NCBI RefSeq assembly: GCF_002863585.1
Contig: NZ_PGUY01000037.1
Coordinates: 34,940-98,939, forward strand
DNA length: 64,000 nucleotides
Source: Peribacillus deserti
Lineage (GTDB): Bacteria > Bacillota > Bacilli > Bacillales > DSM-1321
Direction of reading: 5' to 3'
Below are positions 17,903 to 26,027 of this stretch, one piece after another; within the stretch, counting starts at the first letter, position 1, and the number at the start of each line of letters is the position of its first letter. A model generated the notes under the pieces. It saw only the letters and a list, made by a program, of their open reading frames with translations. It made no database searches and had not been told where the DNA came from. Both the position numbers and the translations under genes were made by a program.

Positions 17903-19198
17903 ATGAGAAATTACTTTCAATTTTCCGAACGTAATACTACGTATAAACAAGAAAGTATTGCGGGCATCACAACGTTTTTATCAATGGCATATATCCTGGT
18001 TGTCAACCCGGTCATTTTAAGCCAGTCGGGCATGGACAAAGGTGCAGTTTTCACGGCAACAGCCTTGTCCGCCATCATTGGTTCCCTCTTAATAGGGTTG
18101 ATTGCCAATTACCCGATCGGGATAGCCCCGAGCATGGGCATTAATGCGTTTTTCACCTTTACGGTCTGCATCGGTATGAAAATACCATGGGAAACTACAT
18201 TAACCGGTGTGTTTATAGCGGGTGTATTATTCATGATATTAAGCTTGTTAAAAATCCGCGAAAAGATCATCAATAGTATCCCGCAGGATCTAAAGCATGC
18301 CATTGCCGGCGGAATCGGGTTTTTCGTTGCTTTTATCGGCTTGAAAAATGCCGGGATTGTCACGGCGAATCAAGACACATTTGTTGCGCTCGGAAACTTT
18401 AAATCTGCTCCGACCCTGCTCGCCATTACCGGGTTCATCATTACAGTCATTCTATTACATAGAGGATTAAAGGGAGGTATTTTCTTTGGGATGGTACTGT
18501 CGACCATTATTGGAGTCCTATTTGGAGTGATTGAAACTCCTAAAGCGGTCATTGGAAAAATTCCAAGTCTGGAACCAACCTTTGGAGTGGTTTTCAGCCA
18601 TATGGACGACGTCTTTTCTCCGAAAGTGCTTGCTGTCATTTTTACCTTTTTATTCGTAGCCTTTTTTGATACAGCCGGTGCGTTAATTGCCATCGCGAGC
18701 CAGGCAGGGCTTATGAAGAATAACGAGATTCCGAATGCGGGCAAAGCTCTGCTTGCAGACTCTGCTGCAGCCACTGTCGGAGCGGTTCTGGGGACATCCA
18801 CCACGGCTTCAATGGTGGAATCTACTGCTGGAATTGCAGTAGGCGGCCGGACAGGATTTACTTCCGTTGTGATTGCAGCCGGCTTCGTTGTTTCATTATT
18901 CTTCTCACCTATTCTATCTATTGTTACCCCTGAAGTAACAGCTCCAGCCCTTATCATCGTCGGTGCAATGATGGCGACCGAGATAAGCCGGATCAATTGG
19001 AGCAACGTGGCCATTGTCATTCCAAGCTTTGTCACGATCATTATGATGCCATTATCCTATAGTGTTGCAACAGGGATTGCCCTAGGTTTTATTCTATATC
19101 CGGTCAGCATGATTGCCATGAAAAAAACCAAAGAAATCCATCCGATTATGTATGTTCTGTTTTTAATCTTTATTGGTTATTTTGTATATGTGATTTAA
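17903..19198 (+). CDS. pbuG: NCS2 family hypoxanthine/guanine permease (PbuG/PbuO-like)
   Basis: This 431-residue, highly hydrophobic protein has about 12-14 membrane segments. It begins with FQFSERNTTYKQE and GITTFLSMAYILVVNP, the typical start of AzgA-type (COG2252) purine permeases. The substrate-site motifs GIAPSMGINAFFTF and DTAGALIAIASQAG are present, as is GTSTTASMVESTAGIAVGGRTG. It imports purine bases across the cytoplasmic membrane by proton symport. GGAGG lies before the ATG. A guanine-class riboswitch and terminator precede it, so expression should drop when guanine or hypoxanthine is plentiful. PbuG and PbuO cannot be separated by eye. Confidence 0.93.
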   Translation: MRNYFQFSERNTTYKQESIAGITTFLSMAYILVVNPVILSQSGMDKGAVFTATALSAIIGSLLIGLIANYPIGIAPSMGINAFFTFTVCIGMKIPWETTLTGVFIAGVLFMILSLLKIREKIINSIPQDLKHAIAGGIGFFVAFIGLKNAGIVTANQDTFVALGNFKSAPTLLAITGFIITVILLHRGLKGGIFFGMVLSTIIGVLFGVIETPKAVIGKIPSLEPTFGVVFSHMDDVFSPKVLAVIFTFLFVAFFDTAGALIAIASQAGLMKNNEIPNAGKALLADSAAATVGAVLGTSTTASMVESTAGIAVGGRTGFTSVVIAAGFVVSLFFSPILSIVTPEVTAPALIIVGAMMATEISRINWSNVAIVIPSFVTIIMMPLSYSVATGIALGFILYPVSMIAMKKTKEIHPIMYVLFLIFIGYFVYVI

Positions 19199-19246
19199 TC
19201 AAGTTGATAGCAGCCATTGATGCTGCACTAAGGTAAACCTAAAAGA

Positions 19247-19280
19247 AAGCAGGAGCCAATTTGGTTCCTGCTTTTTTTTT
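19247..19280 (+). terminator. Terminator after the NCS2 permease
   Basis: AAGCAGGA (19247-19254) and TCCTGCTT (19266-19273) pair around CC/GG and an AATTT loop, followed by a long T run. Confidence 0.9.
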
Positions 19281-19360
19281 GGCTAACTTAGTTTTCTGTA
19301 CTAAATTAATCCTATTTCCAGTGTATTCTATTCTAAAAGACTACAAAAGTTTTAATTCTT

Positions 19361-19391
19361 TGAAACTTTTAGTGGAGCTGTAATCCACTAA
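19361..19391 (+). promoter_or_regulatory. ECF-type -35 element and 8-bp inverted repeat before the sigma factor gene
   Basis: TGAAACTTTT (19361-19370) resembles the -35 element of ECF sigma promoters (TGAAAC). It runs into a perfect inverted repeat, TTAGTGGA (19369-19376) and TCCACTAA (19384-19391), with the 7-base loop GCTGTAA, which may carry the -10. The ribosome binding site follows immediately. This suggests autoregulation by the sigma factor and possibly a hairpin at the 5' end of the mRNA. Confidence 0.45.
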
Positions 19392-19413
19392 TAGGTGAAG
19401 GGGGTTGAAAGAT

Positions 19414-19953
19414 ATGGATAGCAAAGAACATCAAAAATTAGTAAAAAAAGCTGCCAAAGGCAGCAATAAAGCTTTTGAACAACTGATAAAGCGTCACTAC
19501 GAGCAAATATACAGGACCGCATACTTGTATGTTCAAAATGAAGAAGATGCCTTGGATGTAGTCCAGGAGGCAGCCTATCAGGCATACAGGTCCATTCATT
19601 CACTAAAACAACCTGAGTATTTTATGACCTGGTTGACCAGAATTGTCATTCGCTGTTCCACCAGCGTAATCAAGAATAAGAAAAATGTGGTTCCATTAAC
19701 GGAGGATATATTGTCTAACTTAGAAGCACCTGCGGAATACAGCAAGGAAGAGTCCGTCCAGCTTTTAAAAGCTATTGGAGGGCTTAAGGAAACTTATCGA
19801 ACTGCAATTATACTATTCTATTACTATGACTATCCGATAAAAACCATTAGTGATGTGATGGAGATACCAGAGGGAACTGTCAAAACATATTTAAGCAGGG
19901 GAAAAGCCGCATTAAAAAAGTTTTATAATGGGGAGGAACAAAACTATGGATAA
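19414..19953 (+). CDS. ECF-type RNA polymerase sigma factor
   Basis: The protein has 179 residues from the ATG at 19414, which follows GAAGGGGG at 9 bases; the TTG at 19405 overlaps that site. Region 2 reads LIKRHYEQIYRTAYLYVQNEEDALDVVQEA with the characteristic DALDVVQEA core, then PEYFMTWLTRIV. Region 4 reads YRTAIILFYYYDYPIKTISDVMEIPEGTVKTYLSRGKAAL. The gene overlaps the next one by 8 bases. That next gene encodes a membrane DUF4179 protein, so this is a sigma/anti-sigma pair that responds to an envelope signal. Target genes are not identifiable here except possibly its own promoter. Confidence 0.93.
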   Translation: MDSKEHQKLVKKAAKGSNKAFEQLIKRHYEQIYRTAYLYVQNEEDALDVVQEAAYQAYRSIHSLKQPEYFMTWLTRIVIRCSTSVIKNKKNVVPLTEDILSNLEAPAEYSKEESVQLLKAIGGLKETYRTAIILFYYYDYPIKTISDVMEIPEGTVKTYLSRGKAALKKFYNGEEQNYG

Positions 19954-21358
19954 CAAGGACTTAAAACTGGCCATCGAACAAATAGAGGTGCCAAAAGAAA
20001 AGGTGTTAAAGGCAATCGAAAGTGGTCTGAATAAAGCCGGCGGTATTGAATCCTCTCCTGTTAAAAAGAAAACAATGGTCAGTACTATTGCTGCAGCCGC
20101 AGTACTTGGAATCACATTCTCGTCGGGTTTTGTTAACCCAACTATGAATGGAGTATTGGCGAAAACCCCGTTAATTGGCGGGATCTTTCAAAAGTTTGAA
20201 GATTCAATGGGCGTGGAGCTGTCGAAGCAGAACCTCGTTACAGAACTAAATCAATCCGTAACAAGAAATGGTCTAACGGTCAAACTCGACAGTGCTTATT
20301 TTGACGGTGAAGTTGTTTCAATTACTGGTCGAGTAGAAGGAGATGTTGACAAGGGCCATAACGAAAAAGGGGAAATCAGTTTTGACATGAATTTTGAGAA
20401 TCATAAAGGGGATAATGATCCCTGGTTGAATGGAAAGTCTACAGAAATTAGGAAAGCCGAAAACGGGTATATGTTTCTGTGGAAGATGGTATATCCTTTT
20501 AAGACGTTTAAGGAGAATTTCACTCTGCCAGTGACGATCCATAATATAAATGGAATCAAGGGCGAGTGGGAATTTGTGATTCCTGTTAACCAAGAGAACC
20601 TAAGCAGACTTACTGTAAACCAGGAAAAAAGCTATGCAGAAGAAGGAATCAAGATAGGAATAAAAGATATTTTAGTTGCAAAAGCGTCTTCGGCCTTAAT
20701 CTATGAAACTGTTTTTAAGAATGAAGATGAGGTGTATCTTGAGAAAGCAATCGATGATAAAGGGAATGTATACCATTTTGGGAACTCAACCATTCTCTCA
20801 AAATCAAAAGAGGACGGTTTCCATGAGATAGTGCGGAGTAAAATGACTAAAGTACATCCTGATATATCATCGCTTACTTTCTATCCTTCGCTACACATCG
20901 CCGACCCCAAAGCAGTACAAATATTAGACAGAAAAACGTTCACTCTAAACAGCAAACGGACTAGTCTATCACTTAGGATAAATGATGCATGGGTCGAAGG
21001 GGATAACCTTGTTCTTGATTATCAGTTCCATGGATTCCCGAATGAGTTAAGCAAAGATAAGTTAGATTTGATAAAAAATAATTTAGCCTACGAGTTTATG
21101 TTAGTCGATAAAGATTATGTTGACACAATAGATCCGGAAAACCCTGTTCCACCCGAAAGTCATATCATATCCCGAAACAAGGTAACAGTTCTCAACGAAA
21201 AAACGTCTCATTATCAATCGGTATTCAAGCTTAATGGAGAACAAAGAATTGACCATTTTAAGATGGAGAATACAGTATTGCAATTTGATTTTTCAAGCTT
21301 TATAGAAAACAAAAAGATAGCGCCCTTTTCTGTTAAAATTCCAAGGCAAAATAAGTAA
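19946..21358 (+). CDS. DUF4179 membrane protein, probable anti-sigma factor
   Basis: The protein has 470 residues from the ATG at 19946, which has GGGGAGG in front; an upstream in-frame ATG at 19928 lacks one. The first about 45 residues are cytoplasmic with IEVPKEKVLKAIESGL, a short helical sigma-binding-like segment. One membrane segment follows at about 49-66 (TMVSTIAAAAVLGITFSSG). The rest is extracytoplasmic, beginning with the DUF4179 hallmark MNGVLAKTPLIGGIFQKF, followed by a DUF5643-like beta-rich C-terminal part. Such proteins hold the cognate ECF sigma factor at the membrane until a signal releases it. Overlap with the sigma gene supports this. The signal is unknown. Confidence 0.85.
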   Translation: MDNKDLKLAIEQIEVPKEKVLKAIESGLNKAGGIESSPVKKKTMVSTIAAAAVLGITFSSGFVNPTMNGVLAKTPLIGGIFQKFEDSMGVELSKQNLVTELNQSVTRNGLTVKLDSAYFDGEVVSITGRVEGDVDKGHNEKGEISFDMNFENHKGDNDPWLNGKSTEIRKAENGYMFLWKMVYPFKTFKENFTLPVTIHNINGIKGEWEFVIPVNQENLSRLTVNQEKSYAEEGIKIGIKDILVAKASSALIYETVFKNEDEVYLEKAIDDKGNVYHFGNSTILSKSKEDGFHEIVRSKMTKVHPDISSLTFYPSLHIADPKAVQILDRKTFTLNSKRTSLSLRINDAWVEGDNLVLDYQFHGFPNELSKDKLDLIKNNLAYEFMLVDKDYVDTIDPENPVPPESHIISRNKVTVLNEKTSHYQSVFKLNGEQRIDHFKMENTVLQFDFSSFIENKKIAPFSVKIPRQNK

Positions 21359-21398
21359 ATTTGCTGCCAGTGCTACAGCCAATGGTATTAATAAATGA

Positions 21399-21431
21399 CA
21401 GCTGCCCGATGTATCGGGGAGTTGTTTTTTT
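21399..21431 (+). terminator. Terminator after the sigma/anti-sigma operon
   Basis: CAGCTGCCCGA (21399-21409) pairs with TCGGGGAGTTG (21414-21424), allowing one mismatch and one G-U pair, and is followed by seven T residues. Confidence 0.85.
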
Positions 21432-21545
21432 ACAGGGTATGTTTTAGGAGATTTGTTTTACTTCCATTCAACCTACATTTGGTATAGTTTTTTTCATCCA
21501 TGGGAAGTCTATAATAATTAATACATTGATGCTGGAGGTTTTATT

Positions 21546-21977
21546 TTGAAAGTACTGTCGATGATCCAGCCTTGGGCAAGTTTGTTTGTCATTGGCGAAG
21601 CCAAATATGAAACAAGGACATGGAGAACTAAATATCGAGGTCCTCTTGCCATTCATACGAGTAAAAAAGTAGATAAGCCCGCATGCAGACTGGATGGAGT
21701 CGAAGCGCTATTAAATAAGCATGGTTATACAGTGGATAACCTGCCGACTGGAATGATAATCGGAGTCTGTACACTGCAAAACTGTATAAGAGTAGTTGAA
21801 AACAACGGCACCTGGGCTGTATTAGAAGATGGGCGGATTATTTCTGGTAATGACTTATTTTTAGGGGATTATAGCGTTGGGGGGTATGTATGGGAAATTG
21901 AAGATATGCGGCAGCTGGACGAATATATCCCTGCAAAAGGACAGCTTGGGCTGTGGGAATATAATGGAGAGATCTAA
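21546..21977 (+). CDS. ASCH domain protein
   Basis: This 143-residue protein starts with VLSMIQPWASLFVIGEAKYETR and continues TKYRGPLAIHTSKK. These are the opening strand and the (W)xT(K/R)YRGxLxIH block of ASCH domains (PUA-like beta-barrel fold). The conserved GxxxxGVC-type strand appears as GMIIGVCTLQNC, and the end YIPAKGQLGLWEY is typical too. ASCH domains bind RNA or act on modified nucleosides; a related bacterial protein is an N4-acetylcytidine amidohydrolase. The start is TTG with GGAGG seven bases upstream. It is a single gene between terminators. No partner is evident. Confidence 0.85.
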   Translation: MKVLSMIQPWASLFVIGEAKYETRTWRTKYRGPLAIHTSKKVDKPACRLDGVEALLNKHGYTVDNLPTGMIIGVCTLQNCIRVVENNGTWAVLEDGRIISGNDLFLGDYSVGGYVWEIEDMRQLDEYIPAKGQLGLWEYNGEI

Positions 21978-22311
21978 CTGTAAATCAATAGGAAGAGGAT
22001 CCGGCAAAACTTAAAGGCTCTTCCACAGCGGCAGAGCCTTCAGCTTGCCAAACTATCCGCGCTGCGGCAGTGGGTTAAGAGTTCCCCGTCGAAGAAAAGA
22101 ACTGGTTTAAGGAACATGTGGTTTGCTGCAAGCATGTAAAGGAATTGTCTTTCTGATGAGTGTACAAGACTATGTGGATTAACACTATTTTTTGTTAAAA
22201 TTATAGATTTAGAGGACCTTTTGCGTATTTCTATTTGCAGCTATGTCAAAAAGTGCGTGCATGTAAGAGGTTTTTACCAGATTGGCAGAATTTTTAACAG
22301 CCTGTGAATGG

Positions 22312-22507
22312 TTTATGCTTAACTTTATGGAGTTTATGCTTAACTTTATGGAGTTTATGCTTATGTTTTGGAGGTTTACGCTTAGGTTTTAATGTTTTAT
22401 GCTTGTCTTTTCAAGGTTTATGCTTATCTCTAATTACCCAATGCGTATGTTTTCTGCTTTATGCTTAATCTGGAGCCTTTATGCTTATGTTTCAAGGCTT
22501 ATGCTTA
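22312..22507. repeat. Phased short-repeat array 1: ten TTTATGCTTA units at 21/20-nt pitch
   Basis: Units of TTTATGCTTA (allowing one or two changes; the seventh is degenerate) start at 22312, 22333, 22354, 22375, 22396, 22417, 22438, 22458, 22478 and 22498. The first six steps are exactly 21 nt and the last three exactly 20 nt. The 10-11 bases between units vary. There is no coding explanation, because 20-nt steps change frame. The array lies in the convergent gap between the ASCH gene and the sugar-binding lipoprotein gene; the rest of this 690-base gap holds only a hairpin at 22014-22041 and the terminator at 22608-22645. Confidence 0.9.
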
Positions 22508-22607
22508 TCTGACCGGGAAGAACACAAATATAATTGCAATAGCTGGATCCGGCCGCTCCACTTGCTGAAAACACGATTCATTGATAGCGCCAAAAACATA
22601 TCGGTAC

Positions 22608-22645
22608 AGCCGAAAAGAAAAAGCCGCCGAAACTTTGCCGGCGGC
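22608..22645 (-). terminator. Terminator of the sugar ABC transporter operon
   Basis: On the minus strand GCCGCCG, a 9-base loop and CGGCGGC form a perfect stem followed by TTTTTCTTTTC. It lies 20 bases after the stop of the binding-protein gene. Confidence 0.9.
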
Positions 22646-22665
22646 CCTCCTAAATCAAGGGTGTA

Positions 22666-23964
22666 TTATTTCTTAAATTTAGCCCACGTTGTATCCAATG
22701 CTTTAAGTGCTTCTTCTTTAGAAGATTTCCCTGCTACATAAGATTGAAGGGCTGCTCCGAATTCCTGTCCAGCTCCATCCGGATATTTCATGAACTGCCA
22801 CTGATACGCTTTGCCTTCTTCAGAATACTTAAGAAGGTCTGCACCTAGAGGGCCGATATCTTCAGCTTTTGCTTCAATGTTTTTGAATGCAGGGATATAC
22901 TTGAATTCTTTTGTCAACGCTGTTTTGCCTTCTTCAGATGTTACCATCCAGTTCAAGAAGTCTTTAGCTGCTTTTTTATCAGCTTCAGGAGCTTTGTTGT
23001 AAATTACCCAGTTACTTGGTACATCGATCATTAATTTGTCTGATTGTGCAGGATCATCGCTAAGAGGCATTGGGATGAATCCGACTTCCATGTTAGGAGT
23101 GATTTTGTCTAACATCGGCTGAATCCAGTTTCCTTGTTGTACCATTGCAGCCTCGCCAGTTGCAAATAGTGTAACCTGAGTATTGTAATCCGTTGTAATT
23201 GGATTTTTGTTGCCATATTTCATTGTAAGGTCCAGTAGTTTGAAGTAGTTGTCGAATTGCTTATTTCCTTCAAATTTAGCCGTACCTTCGTTTAGTCCCT
23301 TGATAAACTTGTCTGGATCTTCCTGGTATGCAAGTGGAACGTTCAAACCGTGGTTAGCAAGTACCCACCACTCGCCATAGCCTACAGAGAATGGAGTAAT
23401 GCCGGCTGCTTTAAGTTTTTTAGCCGCAGCTTCTAGTTCTGAATATGTTTTAGGCAATTCTTTAATGCCTGCTTTTTCAAACAGCTTTTTGTTATAAGCA
23501 AATCCGTAGCCTTCCATGTTGAATGGCATTCCATAGACTTTTCCATCGATCGTCATACCATCTAAAGTGCCTTCAAAGGCATCCTTTACCCATGGCTGGT
23601 CGGACAAATCTTCAAATTTATCCTTCCATACTTGTGCTGCCTGATCACCATCGTTACCGAAGATATCTGGTGCCTGGTTTGAAGCGAATTTCGCTTTTAG
23701 AGCAGAAGAACCATCAGCTCCGCCGCCGACTGTTTCGATATTGAATGTTACATTAGGGTGCTGTTTTGTATACTGTTCTGTCAGCGCTTTCAACTGATCT
23801 GCAATTTCAACCTTCCCTTGGAAAATATCAACCACAACTTTGTCGCCTTTACTGCCAGAACCTGATTTTTCGCTGGACGAGCTGTCGCTGGAGCAAGCTG
23901 TTAATAGAAGTGAAGCTGAAAGAATCCCTGCTGCTAATGAATATTTATTCTTTTTTGAGACCAT
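22666..23964 (-). CDS. Sugar ABC transporter substrate-binding lipoprotein
   Basis: This is a 432-residue extracellular solute-binding protein (family 1, MalE-like). The signal peptide ends in the lipobox LLTAC with the lipidated Cys at residue 24, followed by a Ser-rich linker. Family features include the strand VVVDIFQGKVEIADQL, the segment APDIFGNDGD and GKVYGMPFNMEGYGFAYNKK. The start at 23964 has GGAGGG in front; the in-frame TTG upstream overlaps that site. It is listed last in an operon whose first two genes are MalF- and MalG-type permeases, an order reversed from the usual. No ATPase gene is nearby, so a shared MsmX-type ATPase is likely. Context suggests a disaccharide or oligosaccharide substrate. 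Confidence 0.93.
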   Translation of the reverse strand: MVSKKNKYSLAAGILSASLLLTACSSDSSSSEKSGSGSKGDKVVVDIFQGKVEIADQLKALTEQYTKQHPNVTFNIETVGGGADGSSALKAKFASNQAPDIFGNDGDQAAQVWKDKFEDLSDQPWVKDAFEGTLDGMTIDGKVYGMPFNMEGYGFAYNKKLFEKAGIKELPKTYSELEAAAKKLKAAGITPFSVGYGEWWVLANHGLNVPLAYQEDPDKFIKGLNEGTAKFEGNKQFDNYFKLLDLTMKYGNKNPITTDYNTQVTLFATGEAAMVQQGNWIQPMLDKITPNMEVGFIPMPLSDDPAQSDKLMIDVPSNWVIYNKAPEADKKAAKDFLNWMVTSEEGKTALTKEFKYIPAFKNIEAKAEDIGPLGADLLKYSEEGKAYQWQFMKYPDGAGQEFGAALQSYVAGKSSKEEALKALDTTWAKFKK

Positions 23965-24055
23965 TGTTTTTCCCTCCAAGATTTAATATCATTTATTATT
24001 TTTCTTTGCCGATGGGCTTTCCCCATCAGCAAAGAATATTCCTTTTAAGCTCTTG

Positions 24056-24883
24056 TTACTTAATAGAACCACTCGTAATCCCTTTAATGATGTGCTTCTG
24101 CATGGAGAAGAAGAAGATCAGTAATGGTATGATGCTAAGGACCAAACCAGCTAACGCCAAATCCCATTGTTTTGTATACTGGCCAAAGAAGAAGAAGGTT
24201 GCCATTGGGATCGTTCTCAAGCTGGCATCTTGCAGTACAAGCTGCGGAAGAAGGAAATCATTCCAGATCCACAGACTGTTTAGAATGACTACAGTTACCG
24301 TGATTGGTTTTAATAATGGAAATACAATTTTCCAGAATACACCGAATGGAGTGCATCCATCAATAATGGCTGCTTCTTCAAGTTCAACAGGTATGCCTTT
24401 AATAAACCCGTGATACAGGAAGATCGTCATCCCGGAACCAAAACCAAGGTACATAATCACAAGTCCCCACACGCTGTTTAAAAGTCCAAGACTGCTGGTG
24501 GTTTTGATAAGCGGGATCATGATAGACTGGAACGGAATGACCATGGCAGCTACGAATATCATGAAGATCACATTGCTTATTTTCTTTTTTGTCCGAACCA
24601 GCATATAAGCTGCCATCGAACAAAATACGACTAAAACTACGTTACTTGCCACTGTAATGATCAGAGAGTTAGTGAATGCTTTTAGATAGTTTAGTTGTTT
24701 GAAAGCATTGATATAATTTTCAAACTGAAGAACTGAAGGCAGTGCAGAGGTGTTGGTTAGAATCTCTGCAAATGTTTTAAGGGAGTTCGAAAATACATAA
24801 TAGAATGGGACAAGGAAAACCAGGCCAAGTAATATTGCCAGTATTTCGACAGTGAATGTTTTGCCTGTATACTTTTTATCCAT
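24056..24883 (-). CDS. Carbohydrate ABC transporter permease, MalG-type
   Basis: This 275-residue protein has six membrane segments. The cytoplasmic EAA loop is LEEAAIIDGCTPFGVFWKIVFPLLKP, here seen as ELEEAAIIDG followed by FPLLKP, which contacts the ATPase. The N-terminus (LVFLVPFYYVFSNSLKTFAEI) is typical of the CUT1 subfamily. Its ATG overlaps the stop of the MalF-type gene by one base, so the two halves of the channel are coupled. It ends about 90 bases before the lipoprotein gene. Confidence 0.93.
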   Translation of the reverse strand: MDKKYTGKTFTVEILAILLGLVFLVPFYYVFSNSLKTFAEILTNTSALPSVLQFENYINAFKQLNYLKAFTNSLIITVASNVVLVVFCSMAAYMLVRTKKKISNVIFMIFVAAMVIPFQSIMIPLIKTTSSLGLLNSVWGLVIMYLGFGSGMTIFLYHGFIKGIPVELEEAAIIDGCTPFGVFWKIVFPLLKPITVTVVILNSLWIWNDFLLPQLVLQDASLRTIPMATFFFFGQYTKQWDLALAGLVLSIIPLLIFFFSMQKHIIKGITSGSIK

Positions 24884-25845
24884 TAAGATTCTACCTCCCT
24901 TTTCTTAGTAATAGTTACCTGGATGATCGTAATAGCAGCTACAACCAAGAAGAAAATGAGTGCTTTGGCTTCACCAAGTCCGTATCTGTTATTAACGAAT
25001 GCTTCTGTATAAATGTTAAGCGCTAACATTTCAGTCGATTTAAATGGACCGCCATTTGTAAGCGATAAGTTCACATCGAAAATTTTGAAAGAGGATGAAA
25101 TGGTTAAAAACAAGCTTATGGTAACCGCGGGAGCAACCATTGGCATTGTAATGTGGCGGAGCACCTGCCATTTGTTTGCGCCGTCAATTTTAGCCGCTTC
25201 CACAATATCCTGCGGCACGTTCTGAAGAGCAGCAAGATAAATTAACATGATATAACCGGCTCCCTGCCAAACGCTTACAATTACAATTCCCCAGAAGGCT
25301 GTTTTTTCATCTCCAAGCCAAGGTAATTCAAAAAGAGATAATCCAGTAATGCTTCCGATGGATTCAAAGCCTTTGATAAAAATGAACTGCCAGATGAAAC
25401 CCAGTAAAAGACCGCCGATCAAGTTGGGCATGAAGAACACAGTCCGCAGGATATTCTTTGTTTTAAGCTTTTGCGAAACTAGCAGTGCCAGCCCAAAACC
25501 TACTACATTCGTAAGGATGATGGCGACGAGCGTGTATTTAATAGTTAGCAGGAAGGACCGCTGGAATTGCTTGTCCTCGGTAAAGAGGTATTTGAAATTA
25601 TCTAACCCTACCCATGCTACATTTCCAGTTACCCCGTTCCAATCAGTAAAGGCGTAATAAATTCCTGTAAAGAATGGTATAAGGACGATCACTGCAAAAG
25701 CTAAAAACGCAGGTCCCACAAAGAGAGTAAATAACCCAGCTTTTTTAAATTTCCTGTTAGCCTTTAACGAGGCCTTTGTGGAGATTGCAGAGTTCTTATC
25801 TTTTATAACAGGTGAATTTGCATTTTCCAGTTTAATATTGTTCAT
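24883..25845 (-). CDS. Carbohydrate ABC transporter permease, MalF-type
   Basis: The protein has 320 residues with a longer cytoplasmic N-terminus (about 45 residues, Lys-rich) and six membrane segments. The CUT1 loop reads DIVEAAKIDGANKWQVLRHITMPM, seen here as EAAKIDGANKWQ and HITMPM. GGAGG lies before the ATG. It is the first gene of the importer operon. Its promoter region (25866-25931) carries a cre-like site and a direct repeat that are almost identical to those in front of the thuA-type catabolic operon. The importer and the catabolic genes should therefore respond together. Confidence 0.93.
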   Translation of the reverse strand: MNNIKLENANSPVIKDKNSAISTKASLKANRKFKKAGLFTLFVGPAFLAFAVIVLIPFFTGIYYAFTDWNGVTGNVAWVGLDNFKYLFTEDKQFQRSFLLTIKYTLVAIILTNVVGFGLALLVSQKLKTKNILRTVFFMPNLIGGLLLGFIWQFIFIKGFESIGSITGLSLFELPWLGDEKTAFWGIVIVSVWQGAGYIMLIYLAALQNVPQDIVEAAKIDGANKWQVLRHITMPMVAPAVTISLFLTISSSFKIFDVNLSLTNGGPFKSTEMLALNIYTEAFVNNRYGLGEAKALIFFLVVAAITIIQVTITKKREVES

Positions 25846-25865
25846 ATTGCACCTCCGATACTTTC

Positions 25866-25931
25866 ATTTTAGTGAATTGTGGAATTATTGAAACTGCTTA
25901 CATTGACCATTAGGGTGGAAAATATTGAACT
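25866..25931 (-). promoter_or_regulatory. Promoter of the sugar importer with cre-like site and activator direct repeat
   Basis: Read on the minus strand, the -10 TAAAAT (25866-25871) lies 16 bases from a -35-like TTTCAA (25888-25893). The -35 lies inside a cre-like sequence (25889-25902, one mismatch from the CcpA consensus). Upstream are two TCAAT motifs 22 bases apart (25902-25906 and 25924-25928 on the complementary strand). The same arrangement, base for base in most positions, lies at 30245-30310. Confidence 0.75.
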
Positions 25932-26027
25932 GAAAATAAAAAATAGTATTCTTATGCTCCATTGAAATCCTTCCTTTATGCTACAATGTGGGAAATGTAC
26001 GGTTTTTGCCTGAGAGGAGAACTAAAA

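Noticed and set aside
18370..19041. 223-residue minus-strand frame inside the NCS2 permease
   Set aside because: Antisense shadow of a well-supported permease gene; composition is the mirror of its codons.
22312..22507. CRISPR array
   Set aside because: Repeats are 10 nt with 10-11-nt spacers and no cas genes are present; far too short for CRISPR.
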